The position numbers and the translations under genes were made by a program. A stretch of 64,000 nt of DNA from contig NZ_PGDQ01000008.1 in the NCBI RefSeq assembly GCF_003073135.1, forward strand, positions 62,001 through 126,000, in the 5' to 3' direction. Below, piece by piece: positions 33,113 to 41,005 of this stretch; the first letter of the stretch is position 1, and the number at the start of each line of letters is the position of its first letter. Below the pieces are notes generated by a model that saw only the letters and a list, made by a program, of their open reading frames with translations, was not told the origin of the DNA and searched no databases. Origin of the DNA: Euzebya rosea. Its GTDB lineage: Bacteria; Actinomycetota; Nitriliruptoria; Euzebyales; Euzebyaceae.

Positions 33113-33709
33113 ATGTTTAACTCCTGCAAGCACTCCGGTAGCCGCGGTTCGCGCTTCGTGCGCGGATTCGCCGTCGCTGCCCTTGTCCTCGGCCTCCAGG
33201 TCACCACCATGGGCGCCGCCTCCGCCGCGACCCCGCCCGCAGAGAGCCCCGGCTGCGAGACCTACGGCTGCCTCTACGAGCACTGCCCCACCCACTACTC
33301 GCGCGGCGGCAACGACCGCGATGCCTCGTGCGACTACGGCGTGGCTTACCAGCGCCTGCCCGATGGCCCCGACAACCGCCGCTTCGTGAGGGTCCTGTGG
33401 CCCGAGCACTACAGCAGCGACCGTCGTGGCATGTGGGACGACGTCGCCTACTGCGAGTCGACCTGGCGCTGGAACATCAACAACGGCAACGGCTTCCACG
33501 GCGGCGTGCAGTTCCACCCCAACACGTGGAGCGCCTACGGTGGCGGCGAGTACGCCGCCAACGCCTGGCAGGCCACTCCGGAGCAGCAGATCTCCGTGGC
33601 CGAGCGCGTCGCCTTCCAGGGCTGGACCCGCGCGGACGGCACCCACGTCCGTCCCCAGGGCCCCGGTGCCTGGCCGCGTTGCGGTCGCTACCTGAGCGCC
33701 CCCGCCTAG
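33113..33709 (+). CDS. Resuscitation-promoting-factor-like secreted transglycosylase
   Basis: 198 residues. A basic N-terminus and hydrophobic segment FAVAALVLGLQVTTMGAASAA form a signal peptide. A Cys-rich linker follows, then the Rpf domain from about residue 108: MWDDVAYCESTWRWN has the catalytic Glu, and GGVQFHPNTWSAYGG and ISVAERVAFQGW complete it, with the closing WPRCG cysteine. Rpf enzymes cut peptidoglycan and help dormant cells resume growth. ATG 33035 is a longer alternative start, but it lies inside the Crp-site palindrome. Confidence 0.9.
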   Translation: MFNSCKHSGSRGSRFVRGFAVAALVLGLQVTTMGAASAATPPAESPGCETYGCLYEHCPTHYSRGGNDRDASCDYGVAYQRLPDGPDNRRFVRVLWPEHYSSDRRGMWDDVAYCESTWRWNINNGNGFHGGVQFHPNTWSAYGGGEYAANAWQATPEQQISVAERVAFQGWTRADGTHVRPQGPGAWPRCGRYLSAPA

Positions 33710-33734
33710 ACCACCCCTCCTCCACCCGACCTTC

Positions 33735-33800
33735 CCCGGACACTTCCCCGCACGCCACGACGCCGCAGCCCGAGGGCCGCGGCGTCGTCGTGTGTCCGGG
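33735..33800. terminator. Nested double hairpin terminator after rpf-like gene
   Basis: Outer arms CCCGGACAC (33735-33743) and GTGTCCGGG (33792-33800); inner arms ACGACGCCGC (33757-33766) and GCGGCGTCGT (33779-33788), all perfect. It faces the convergent thioesterase gene as well. Confidence 0.75.
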
Positions 33801-33824
33801 TCGTGGGTCCGCAGGTCCGAGGGG

Positions 33825-34643
33825 TCAGCCGCCGGGCTGGCTGTAGCGGGCGTGCTGGTTGGAGTGCAGGACCAGGCGACCGGTGCTGTCGTAGACCTCC
33901 GCCTCCTCGTCGGTGAACCCCTCACCGACGTCGGTGGTCCGAGCCACGACCCACAGCGGGCCGGGGGCCGGCCGTGCACGGAGCTGCGCGGACAGCTCGA
34001 CGGTGGGGACCCAGCCGGTGGGTCCGAGGGCGTTCCACAGGGCCGGCGGTGTCACGTCGGCGGCCACGATGGCCAGGACCTGGTCGGCCGCCTCGCCGCT
34101 CGGGGGATCGACGAGGCCCCGGATCAGGCCCGCACCCGTGGGTGCGCCGTCCCAGAAGCCGACGTCGGCCCGCATCAGCCGCAGGCCGAGGCGATGGGCG
34201 ACCGCCGGCGTCGCCTCGTATCCCGGCTGGCCCGCGGGTGGGGTGAGCTGGTCGTCGGGAGCAGCGTTGCCGTCGCGGTTTGTCCAGCGGGGACCGTCGA
34301 AGGCCTCTCGGTCCGCGAGCAGGACCATGCTGGTGGTGACGAGCTCACCGTCCTGCCGACCGTGGACGGCCATCGTGGTGAACCGTCGACTGCGCCCGAG
34401 CTCCACCGCCTCGAGCTCCATGGGGCCGAACACGGCCTTGCGCGTGAAGTGGGTCGTGATCGACATGACGTCGGGCAGCTCGGAGGCGACCAGCGCACCT
34501 CGCGCCGCGATACCCATCAGGTAGCCGCCATGCGGGATGCCGAAGACGTCCCAGCCGGGCTGCACCTCCGCCCGCAGCCCCTGCCCGTGCGGGCGTACCG
34601 CGGTCGCCTCGGCCAGGCCCTCCACCAGCGTCGTCGTGTCCAT
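33825..34643 (-). CDS. Acyl-CoA thioesterase-like (double hotdog) protein
   Basis: 272 residues from ATG 34643. WDVFGIPHGGYLMGIAARGAL with ITTHFTRKAVFGPMELEAVELGRSRRFTTMAVHGRQDGELVTTSMVLL is the first hotdog; PTVELSAQLRARPAPGPLWVVARTTDV and EEAEVYDSTGRLVLHSNQHARY the second. TesB/FadM-like enzymes hydrolyse acyl-CoA. It lies downstream of the racemase gene on the same strand with an inverted repeat between them, so it may be in the same fatty or branched-chain catabolic unit. Confidence 0.85.
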   Translation of the reverse strand: MDTTTLVEGLAEATAVRPHGQGLRAEVQPGWDVFGIPHGGYLMGIAARGALVASELPDVMSITTHFTRKAVFGPMELEAVELGRSRRFTTMAVHGRQDGELVTTSMVLLADREAFDGPRWTNRDGNAAPDDQLTPPAGQPGYEATPAVAHRLGLRLMRADVGFWDGAPTGAGLIRGLVDPPSGEAADQVLAIVAADVTPPALWNALGPTGWVPTVELSAQLRARPAPGPLWVVARTTDVGEGFTDEEAEVYDSTGRLVLHSNQHARYSQPGG

Positions 34644-34686
34644 CCCGGTTCTCCCAGTCGTCGATCGTCGACACGATGGTGGCACG

Positions 34687-34711
34687 GCTGAGTTCGTTTG
34701 ACAAACTCAGC
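34687..34711. promoter_or_regulatory. Inverted repeat between racemase and thioesterase genes
   Basis: GCTGAGTT and AACTCAGC (8-bp arms, nine bases apart) with an inner GTTTGACAAAC. It could be an operator for the thioesterase gene or a terminator; the A-T content argues for an operator. Confidence 0.4.
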
Positions 34712-34727
34712 TTTCGCGAGGGCGTCG

Positions 34728-35870
34728 TCAGTCCTGGGTGACGACGCCGCGGGACAGGAGGTCGCCGATCTCGTCGTCGTCGAACCCGAAGTCGCCGAGC
34801 ACCTCCCGGGTGTGGGCGCCCGCCGAGACCGACGGGGTGGGCGTGTCGGGCTGGGTGACGCTGAAACGGGGAGCCGGCGCCGGCTGGACGATGCCGTCGA
34901 CCTCGATGTGGACCCCGCGGGCCACGTTGTGGGGATGGGCCGCGGCCTCCTGCAGGTCGAGGACCGGCGCGTAGCAGGCGTCGGTACCCGCCAGCAGGTC
35001 GTCGAGCTCGTCACGGGTGTACCCGGCGATGACCTCGGCCAGCCGCGCGCGCTGCGCGGGCCACTGCGATGCGTCCATCTGGTTGTCGAAGATCGGGTCG
35101 TCGAGCTCGAGCCGCGTGCGCAGCTCGGCGTAGAACTGCGGCTCGATCGGGCCGAGGGCGACCCACTGGTGGTCGGCGGTCTCGTAGGTCGTGTAGAACG
35201 GCGCGCCGCCGTCCAGCAGGTTGCTGCCGCGCTCGGTCGTCATCAGCCCCTGGGCGTGCATCGCGTAGAACATGTGCATCAGCGCCGAGGCTCCGTCGAC
35301 CATGGCCGCGTCGACGACCTGGCCGACCCCCGTCGAGCGGGCCTGGAGCAGGCCGGCCAGCAGGCCGAAGGCGAGGAACATCGCCCCGCCACCGAAGTCG
35401 CCGACCAGGTTGAGCGGGGGGACCGGGCCGCGGCCGGTCTCGCCGATGGCATGCAGGGCACCGGACAGGGCGATGTAGTTCATGTCGTGGCCAGCCGCCT
35501 GGGCCAGCGGGCCGTCCTGCCCCCACCCCGTCATGCGGCCGTACACGAGCGTGGGGTTGCGGGCCAGCGCGTCGTCGGGGCCGACGCCCAGGCGTTCGGC
35601 GACGCCGGGTCGGAAGCCCTCGAACATCGCGTCCGCCCGTTCGGCCAGCCGCAGGACGGTCTCGGCGCCCTCGGGTGACTTGAGGTCCAGCGCGATGCTG
35701 CGCCGGTTGCGGAACATGGTGGCGTGGCCGAACGTGGCCCCCCAGTTGCCGCCGGCGCGGTCCACCCGGATGACCTCCGCGCCCATGTCGGCCAGCATCA
35801 TCCCGGCGAACGGCCCGGGGCCGATCCCCGCCAGCTCGATGATGCGGATGCCTTCCAGCGGTCCTGCCAT
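34728..35870 (-). CDS. mcr: Alpha-methylacyl-CoA racemase (CaiB/BaiF CoA-transferase family)
   Basis: 380 residues from ATG 35870. [32 protein letters not shown] is the family N-terminus. Catalytic residues of the racemase are visible: His in [14 protein letters not shown] and Asp in [12 protein letters not shown]. It inverts 2-methylacyl-CoA stereochemistry in branched-chain lipid or sterol side-chain oxidation. An HxlR regulator is divergent with a TCTACCA-N6-TGGTAGA operator between, so expression is probably controlled by it. Confidence 0.93.
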   Translation of the reverse strand: MAGPLEGIRIIELAGIGPGPFAGMMLADMGAEVIRVDRAGGNWGATFGHATMFRNRRSIALDLKSPEGAETVLRLAERADAMFEGFRPGVAERLGVGPDDALARNPTLVYGRMTGWGQDGPLAQAAGHDMNYIALSGALHAIGETGRGPVPPLNLVGDFGGGAMFLAFGLLAGLLQARSTGVGQVVDAAMVDGASALMHMFYAMHAQGLMTTERGSNLLDGGAPFYTTYETADHQWVALGPIEPQFYAELRTRLELDDPIFDNQMDASQWPAQRARLAEVIAGYTRDELDDLLAGTDACYAPVLDLQEAAAHPHNVARGVHIEVDGIVQPAPAPRFSVTQPDTPTPSVSAGAHTREVLGDFGFDDDEIGDLLSRGVVTQD

Positions 35871-35910
35871 GTCCGGTCCTCTCGTGTGGTGCTGCCCCGA
35901 CTCCGGACGG

Positions 35911-35930
35911 TCTACCATCCGTCTGGTAGA
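35911..35930. promoter_or_regulatory. Putative HxlR operator
   Basis: TCTACCA, six bases, TGGTAGA, perfect inverted repeat between the divergent racemase and HxlR genes. Confidence 0.65.
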
Positions 35931-35986
35931 GACACGAATCGCCGATGTGTCTCGTGGACGGCGGGTTGGACGGTGGGCGCGCGCGT

Positions 35987-35992
35987 TACAGT
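35987..35992 (+). promoter_or_regulatory. Predicted leaderless -10 box of hxlR
   Basis: TACAGT, then seven bases, then ATG 36000. Confidence 0.55.
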
Positions 35993-35999
35993 TGTCGCC

Positions 36000-36479
36000 A
36001 TGGACTGGACGGCGGTGGACAACGAGGCCTGTGCGGTCACGCGGGCCATGGACGTGCTGGGTGACCGCTGGTCGGTGCTGGTGCTGCGCGAGATCTTCAA
36101 CGGCGTGCGCCGCTTCGACGACATCCAGGGGCACATCGGCGTGTCGCGCAGCGTGCTGGCCATGCGGCTGAAGGACCTCGTCGACGTCGGTGTGCTGACC
36201 AAGCGCGAGTACCGGCCCGACTCCGGACGGGTGCGCCACGAGTACCGCCTGACCGAGATGGGCCGCAGCCTGCAGCCGGTCATGCAGGCGTTGATGGAGT
36301 TCGGCGACACCTGGCTGACCACCCACGACGAGCCGACGATGGTCGTGCGCCACCGCGGCTGCGACGCGCAGGTCCACGTGCGGTCGGTCTGCGACCACGG
36401 CCACGTCGTCGAGGAGCCCCGCGACCTGTACGGCGAGATCGGCGGCGCACCCCTGCGGGCCGAGAAGGCCACCGCCTGA
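36000..36479 (+). CDS. HxlR-family transcriptional regulator
   Basis: 159 residues. [56 protein letters not shown] is the complete HxlR winged helix, including the conserved first cysteine (Cys11). The tail with [20 protein letters not shown] carries two more cysteines. HxlR proteins often respond to electrophiles or redox. It probably controls the divergent methylacyl-CoA racemase and itself. Confidence 0.92.
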   Translation: MDWTAVDNEACAVTRAMDVLGDRWSVLVLREIFNGVRRFDDIQGHIGVSRSVLAMRLKDLVDVGVLTKREYRPDSGRVRHEYRLTEMGRSLQPVMQALMEFGDTWLTTHDEPTMVVRHRGCDAQVHVRSVCDHGHVVEEPRDLYGEIGGAPLRAEKATA

Positions 36480-36541
36480 CCGCGTCCGACGAGCGCACCC
36501 CCGCCCCGCCCCCGTCGGCGCGATCGGGGCCTGCGTCGGCC

Positions 36542-37810
36542 ATGGACGATGATCGGTGCGATCGTGTCGACCCGGCGGACGTGGTGGTCGTCGGGGCGGG
36601 CCCGGCGGCGTGGTCCGTGGCCGGCCACCTGGCCCGGGGAGGGGTGGACGTGGCCCTCGTCGCGCCCGACCCCACCCGACCGTGGCCGGCCAGCTACGGC
36701 GCGTGGGCCGACGAGCTGCCGGCCGACCTGCCGGCGGACGTCCGCGCGACCGACATGGCCGACGCCGTGGCCATCGCCCGGGCACGCCACCACCTCGGCC
36801 GGACCTACACGATGCTCTCCACCGATCGGCTGCAGGCCCACCTGACCGACCCCGCCGTCCGCACCGTCGTCGGCACCGCCCGGGGGACTCGCCGCGGCCC
36901 GACCCACACCGCCGTCGTGCTGGGCGACGGACGCACGGTCCCGGGCCGGGTGATCATCGACGCGAGCGGGGCCGGCCGGGTCCTCACCGGCGGACGGACA
37001 CCAGCGCCACGCGCCGCCCAGACCGCCTACGGGCTGCTCGTCGACGGCGCCCGGGCAGCCGAGGCCGGGCAGGCGTTCATGGACTGGCGGGACGACCACG
37101 GCCACATGGGATGGCCGACCTTCCTCTACGCCGTCCCGCTCGACGGGGGCCGCCTGCTGCTGGAGGAGACGTCGTTGGCCCGCCGACCGGGGCTGCCGAT
37201 CGCGGAGCTGCGCGCCCGGCTGCACGCGCGGATGGCCGCCCGCGGGCTGGACCGCGCCGTCCTCGCCGACGCCGACGCCGCCGGCGCCGTGGAGCGGGTC
37301 GCGTTCGTCGTCGACACTCCGCTGACCCGCGGGCGAGCACGCGTCGTCCCGTTCGGCGCCGCCGCCCCGATGATCCATCCCGCGACCGGGTACAGCCTGG
37401 CGGCCACCCTGCGGACCGCTCCGACGATGGCCGAGGCGATCCTTGCGCACCTGCCCGGCGACGGACGGGACGCCGCCGCGGCCGCCCGGCGAGCGATCTG
37501 GCCGACCGACGCGCGGCTGGTCCACCACCTCCGCCGGCGGGGTCTGGAGGTCCTGCTCGCGCTGCCACCCGAGGGGGTCATCGACTTCTTCGAGCTGTTC
37601 TTCGACCTGCCGCCCGCGCACCAGCGCGCCTACCTCTCCGAACGCGACGACGCCCGAGCGGTCATGGCTGCGATGGCGGCGGTGTTCGGGGCAGCCGACG
37701 GGCCGCTGAAACGCCACCTCCTCCGCTGGGGCGGGGTCCCGATCGGGGACGCCCCGGCCCCGGATGCGGCATCCCGGGCGCCGGGTGGCACGATCGTGGG
37801 CCATGAGTGA
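36542..37810 (+). CDS. crtL: Lycopene cyclase (CrtL/CrtY-type)
   Basis: 422 residues. [23 protein letters not shown] is the dinucleotide site. [28 protein letters not shown] and [18 protein letters not shown] are signature segments of the flavoprotein lycopene beta/epsilon cyclases. It would cyclise lycopene ends in carotenoid synthesis. No other carotenoid gene (crtB, crtI, crtE) is in the window. It overlaps purU by 8 bases. Confidence 0.9.
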   Translation: MDDDRCDRVDPADVVVVGAGPAAWSVAGHLARGGVDVALVAPDPTRPWPASYGAWADELPADLPADVRATDMADAVAIARARHHLGRTYTMLSTDRLQAHLTDPAVRTVVGTARGTRRGPTHTAVVLGDGRTVPGRVIIDASGAGRVLTGGRTPAPRAAQTAYGLLVDGARAAEAGQAFMDWRDDHGHMGWPTFLYAVPLDGGRLLLEETSLARRPGLPIAELRARLHARMAARGLDRAVLADADAAGAVERVAFVVDTPLTRGRARVVPFGAAAPMIHPATGYSLAATLRTAPTMAEAILAHLPGDGRDAAAAARRAIWPTDARLVHHLRRRGLEVLLALPPEGVIDFFELFFDLPPAHQRAYLSERDDARAVMAAMAAVFGAADGPLKRHLLRWGGVPIGDAPAPDAASRAPGGTIVGHE

Positions 37811-38660
37811 CACCACCGCCTACCTGCTGACGCTGGCCTGCCCCGACGCGCCGGGCATCGTGGCCGCGGTCGCCAACGGCATCGCCGACCTCGGCGGCAA
37901 CATCCTCGCCAACGCCCAGTTCAGCGAGCCGTCGATCGAGCGGTTCTGCATGCGGATGCGGTACGAGGCGCCCACGCAGGACCCCGACGAGATGGCCGCG
38001 ACCCTCCGGGACGGCCTGCCGGTCGACGACGACATCGAGCTGGTCGTCCACGAGGCGGACTACCGCACTCCCACGCTCCTCATGGTGTCCAAGTACGACC
38101 ACTGCCTGCGTGACCTGCTGTACCGCTGGCACGCCGGTGAGCTGCCCGTCGACATCCGCATGGTCGTCTCCAACCACTGGGACCTGCAGGAGGTGGCGGC
38201 CAACTACCGCGTGCCGTTCGTGCACGTGCCGGTCACGAAGGACACCAAGGCGGCAGCCGAGGCCAGGCTGATGGAGCTGGTCGACGAGCACGACATCGAG
38301 CTGGTCGTCCTCGCCCGCTACATGCAGATCCTCTCCGACGACCTGTGCCGGCAACTCGAGGGGCGGATCATCAACATCCACCACTCCTTCCTGCCGGGCT
38401 TCAAGGGCGCACGGCCCTACCACCAGGCGTGGGAGCGCGGGGTGAAGGTCATCGGCGCAACGGCCCACTACGTCACCGCCGACCTCGACGAGGGCCCGAT
38501 CATCGACCAGGACGTCGAGCGGGTCACCCACGCCCACACCCCCGACGACCTCGCCGTCATCGGCCGCGATGTCGAGCGCATCGTCCTCAGCCGGGCGGTC
38601 CGGGCGCACGCCGAACGGCGCATCTTCCGGTTCGCCGACCGGACGGTCGTCTTCAGCTGA
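37803..38660 (+). CDS. purU: Formyltetrahydrofolate deformylase
   Basis: 285 residues. N-terminal ACT domain (YLLTLACPDAPGIVAAVANGIADLGGNI, about residues 7-90), then the hydrolase domain with MVVSNHWDLQEVAANYRVPF, INIHHSFLPGFKGARPYHQAWERGVKVIGATAHYVTADLDEGPII (catalytic His and Asp). It releases formate from 10-formyl-THF and thus balances one-carbon pools with purine synthesis. The ATG lies within the end of the lycopene cyclase gene. Confidence 0.96.
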   Translation: MSDTTAYLLTLACPDAPGIVAAVANGIADLGGNILANAQFSEPSIERFCMRMRYEAPTQDPDEMAATLRDGLPVDDDIELVVHEADYRTPTLLMVSKYDHCLRDLLYRWHAGELPVDIRMVVSNHWDLQEVAANYRVPFVHVPVTKDTKAAAEARLMELVDEHDIELVVLARYMQILSDDLCRQLEGRIINIHHSFLPGFKGARPYHQAWERGVKVIGATAHYVTADLDEGPIIDQDVERVTHAHTPDDLAVIGRDVERIVLSRAVRAHAERRIFRFADRTVVFS

Positions 38661-38759
38661 CCCGGCCAAACCGTGTCGATCGGGCCATGCCCGAACGGCC
38701 GGTCCCGGAACCCTTGGGATCGGGGGAGCATTGAGGCCACCACCCCCGAGGAGGTAGCC

Positions 38760-39158
38760 ATGCGCAGTCAGTACGTCGTCGTCATCGACGACATCGACAA
38801 CATCGGCCCCGTGGAGGACGCGATCGTCCAGCTGGCAGTCCAGCAGGACGTGAACTTCCACGTCATCTCCACCGGCGAGGGCGAGGTGCTGGTCACCGAC
38901 CAGGAGACGCCCGGACACATCCGCCTCATGTTCCTGGTCGCCAAGCTCGCGGACCGCCTGATCCGGGTGACCGGCGAGCTCGCCAGCGCGGCCGACCTGC
39001 CCGGACTGGAGGCACGCATCGAACGCCTGGAGCCCGAGCGGGTCTACGTCGCCACCCCGTCCGGCAAGCTGGACCGGATGCTCCACCGGGACATGGCCAG
39101 CCGCCTCCGCGGCCTGCTGGACGACGTCGAGGTCATCCCCCTGCCCGTCGCTGCCTGA
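38760..39158 (+). CDS. Hypothetical protein, possibly USP-like
   Basis: 132 residues with a good ribosome binding site (GAGGAGGT). SQYVVVIDDIDNIGPVEDAIVQLAVQQDVNFHVIS and LMFLVAKLADRLIRVTGELASAADLPGLEARIERLEPERVYVATPSGKLDRMLHRDM form an alpha-beta sequence somewhat like universal stress proteins but without an ATP-binding glycine motif. No transmembrane segment. Function unknown. Confidence 0.7.
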   Translation: MRSQYVVVIDDIDNIGPVEDAIVQLAVQQDVNFHVISTGEGEVLVTDQETPGHIRLMFLVAKLADRLIRVTGELASAADLPGLEARIERLEPERVYVATPSGKLDRMLHRDMASRLRGLLDDVEVIPLPVAA

Positions 39159-39160
39159 CC

Positions 39161-39178
39161 CTCCCCCTCGCGGGGGAG
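39161..39178. terminator. Bidirectional terminator hairpin
   Basis: CTCCCCC, loop TCGC, GGGGGAG, between convergent genes. Confidence 0.65.
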
Positions 39179-39194
39179 CCGCCTGGCCGTCCGC

Positions 39195-40298
39195 TCAGCC
39201 CTCTCGGGCGGCCAGCTCGGCAGCCAGCATGTCGCGCTGGTCGAGCATCGACGCGGGCGGGTCGACGTAGACGTGCTCGAACATCTCCAGCGGGTCGCCG
39301 TGGGGGGCATCGAACATGCCGGCCCGGAAGGTGCGGGCGGCGTCCTTGGCGTCCTCGACGACGGACGCGACGCCGGTCTCGTCGATCACGCCGGCGGCGA
39401 GCATGTAGGTCTCCAGCCGCTCGATCGGGTCACGCTTGCGCCACGACTCGACCTCGTCACGGCTGCGGTAGCGAGAGTCGTCGTCGGCGGTGGTGTGCGC
39501 CTCGGTCCGGTAGGTGATCGTCTCGATCAGCGTCGGCCCCTCGCCGCGGGACGCACGGGCGACGGCAGCCTTCGTCGCGGCGTACACCGCGAGCGCGTCG
39601 TTCCCATCGACCCGGACGCCCGGCATGCCGTACCCCACGGCCTTGTGCGCCATCGTGGGCGCCTTGGTCTGGTTGGCCAGCGGCACGCTGATGGCGTAGC
39701 CGTTGTTCTGCACGACGAAGATCGTGGGCGCATCGAACACCGCGGCGAAGTTGAGCGCCTCGTGGAAGTCGCCCTCGCTGGTACCACCGTCACCGCAGAA
39801 GGCCATGGCCACGACGTCGTCACCCGACATCACCGCCGCCTGGGCCAGCCCGACGGCGTGCAGGCACTGCGTCGCGATCGGCGTGCAGTGCGGCATCACG
39901 CGGTACTCCGTCGGGTCCCAGCCGGCGTGCCACGTGCCCTTGAACAGGGGCATGGCCTCGATCGGGGGCACACCTCGCGCGACGATGGCGACGGTCTCGC
40001 GATAGGACGGGAACAGCCAGTCCTGCTCACGAAGGGCGAGGACCGACCCGACCTGGCTTGCCTCCTGGCCGGCCGATGACGGGAAGACCGCCAGCTGGCC
40101 CTGCCGGGTCAGGTTGATCGCCTGCCGGTCGACGGCACGAACCATGTGCATCGTGGCGTGCAGCCGACGCATGGTCTCGACGTCGGGCGTCTCGAAGCCC
40201 TCGACGTCCTGCAGCTCCCCGTCGTCGGTGAGCATCCGGACCAGCATCGGGTGCGGCAGGAGCTGTTCGGCGTGCTTGGCGAGCAGCGGCTCGGTCAT
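39195..40298 (-). CDS. 2-oxoacid dehydrogenase E1 component, alpha subunit
   Basis: 367 residues from ATG 40298. The thiamine diphosphate motif runs from GDGGTSEGDF to NNGYAIS, and SSAGQEASQVGSVLA, YRTEAHTTADDDSRYRS (phosphorylation-loop region) are E1-alpha signatures. It may belong to pyruvate or branched-chain 2-oxoacid dehydrogenase; the divergent Lrp/AsnC regulator is like the bkd regulators of actinobacteria, and a branched-chain amino acid dehydrogenase is 5 kb away, favouring the latter. No E1-beta or E2 gene follows; the next gene is convergent. Confidence 0.88.
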   Translation of the reverse strand: MTEPLLAKHAEQLLPHPMLVRMLTDDGELQDVEGFETPDVETMRRLHATMHMVRAVDRQAINLTRQGQLAVFPSSAGQEASQVGSVLALREQDWLFPSYRETVAIVARGVPPIEAMPLFKGTWHAGWDPTEYRVMPHCTPIATQCLHAVGLAQAAVMSGDDVVAMAFCGDGGTSEGDFHEALNFAAVFDAPTIFVVQNNGYAISVPLANQTKAPTMAHKAVGYGMPGVRVDGNDALAVYAATKAAVARASRGEGPTLIETITYRTEAHTTADDDSRYRSRDEVESWRKRDPIERLETYMLAAGVIDETGVASVVEDAKDAARTFRAGMFDAPHGDPLEMFEHVYVDPPASMLDQRDMLAAELAAREG

Positions 40299-40341
40299 TT
40301 CGGTCGCCTCCGGGGTTCGTGTGTGCAGTCCATGGTGAGGG

Positions 40342-40365
40342 ATACCCGGCGGGAGGTGGGAAAAC
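40342..40365 (-). promoter_or_regulatory. Possible SigB/SigF-type promoter of the E1-alpha gene (GTTT-N14-GGGTAT)
   Basis: On the minus strand GTTT (40365-40362), 14 bases, GGGTAT (40347-40342), 44 bases upstream of the E1-alpha ATG. The spacer is shorter than in the two other copies. Confidence 0.4.
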
Positions 40366-40367
40366 GC

Positions 40368-40419
40368 ATTCGTTGTCGAGACGAATTCCACTTCACAGGC
40401 CGCAGTACGGACGGTCCGT
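40368..40419. promoter_or_regulatory. Two inverted repeats between E1-alpha and Lrp genes
   Basis: ATTCGT-N7-ACGAAT at 40368-40386 and the 13-base palindrome ACGGACGGTCCGT at 40407-40419. The second overlaps the predicted -35 region of the Lrp leader promoter. One or both are likely Lrp sites. Confidence 0.5.
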
Positions 40420-40432
40420 CTCAACAGAGGGC

Positions 40433-40438
40433 TAGTCT
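40433..40438 (+). promoter_or_regulatory. Predicted leaderless -10 box of the Lrp leader ORF
   Basis: TAGTCT, then seven bases, then ATG 40446 of the leader peptide. Confidence 0.55.
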
Positions 40439-40445
40439 TGCCGCC

Positions 40446-40493
40446 ATGGTGAGAGGTATTGAACGGTCGACGCGACGAACGGAACTCCTGTGA
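40446..40493 (+). CDS. 15-residue leader peptide coupled to the Lrp gene
   Basis: ATG 40446 to TGA 40491-40493 encodes MVRGIERSTRRTELL. It would be read from a leaderless transcript start (TAGTCT seven bases upstream). Its TGA overlaps the GTG start of the Lrp gene (GTGA), so translation of the regulator probably depends on it: the Lrp gene itself lacks a good ribosome binding site. It ends in two leucine codons, which could link translation to branched-chain amino acid supply. Not recognised from a family. Confidence 0.55.
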   Translation: MVRGIERSTRRTELL

Positions 40494-40954
40494 CGACGAC
40501 AGGTCCCGGGCTTCCCGGGCTCGACCCCATCGACGCGGACCTCGTCGGCCACCTGCAGCGCGACGGCCGGATGTCGGTCAACGCGCTGGCCGAGGCCGTG
40601 GGGGTGTCCCGCGCGAACGCCTACCGACGGCTCGACCGGCTGGCCGACGACGGGGTCATCACCGGCTACCGCGCCGAGGTCGATCCAGCCAAGGTGGGCC
40701 TGCCCGTCACCGTGCTGGTGCTCATCGGGGTCCAGCAACGTCGCTGGCAGGACGTGCAGCGGTCGCTCGGCGACCTGCCCGGCCTGTCCTACCTCGCTGC
40801 CACCACCGGCGAGTTCGACTTCCTCGCCCTGGTCCGCCTGAGCGACGTCTCCCAGCTTCGCGACGTGGTCCTGGAGCACCTGCAGACGACCGCCGGCGTG
40901 GTGTCCACGCGCACGGTGTTCGTCCTCGACGAGTCGGGCAGCCCGCGCCCGTGA
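40490..40954 (+). CDS. Lrp/AsnC-family transcriptional regulator
   Basis: 154 residues, GTG start overlapping the leader stop. LDPIDADLVGHLQRDGRMSVNALAEAVGVSRANAYRRLDRLADDGVITGYRAEVDP is the HTH, followed by the RAM effector domain (VLVLIGVQQ, AATTGEFDFLALVRLSD). Divergent from the E1-alpha gene; by analogy with BkdR it may respond to branched-chain amino acids. Two inverted repeats in the shared upstream region are candidate sites. Confidence 0.92.
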   Translation: MTTTGPGLPGLDPIDADLVGHLQRDGRMSVNALAEAVGVSRANAYRRLDRLADDGVITGYRAEVDPAKVGLPVTVLVLIGVQQRRWQDVQRSLGDLPGLSYLAATTGEFDFLALVRLSDVSQLRDVVLEHLQTTAGVVSTRTVFVLDESGSPRP

Positions 40955-41005
40955 CGTCGGTGGGATGACGCTGCCGTGGCCGAGCGGGTGTGGTGGACTG
41001 GCCCC

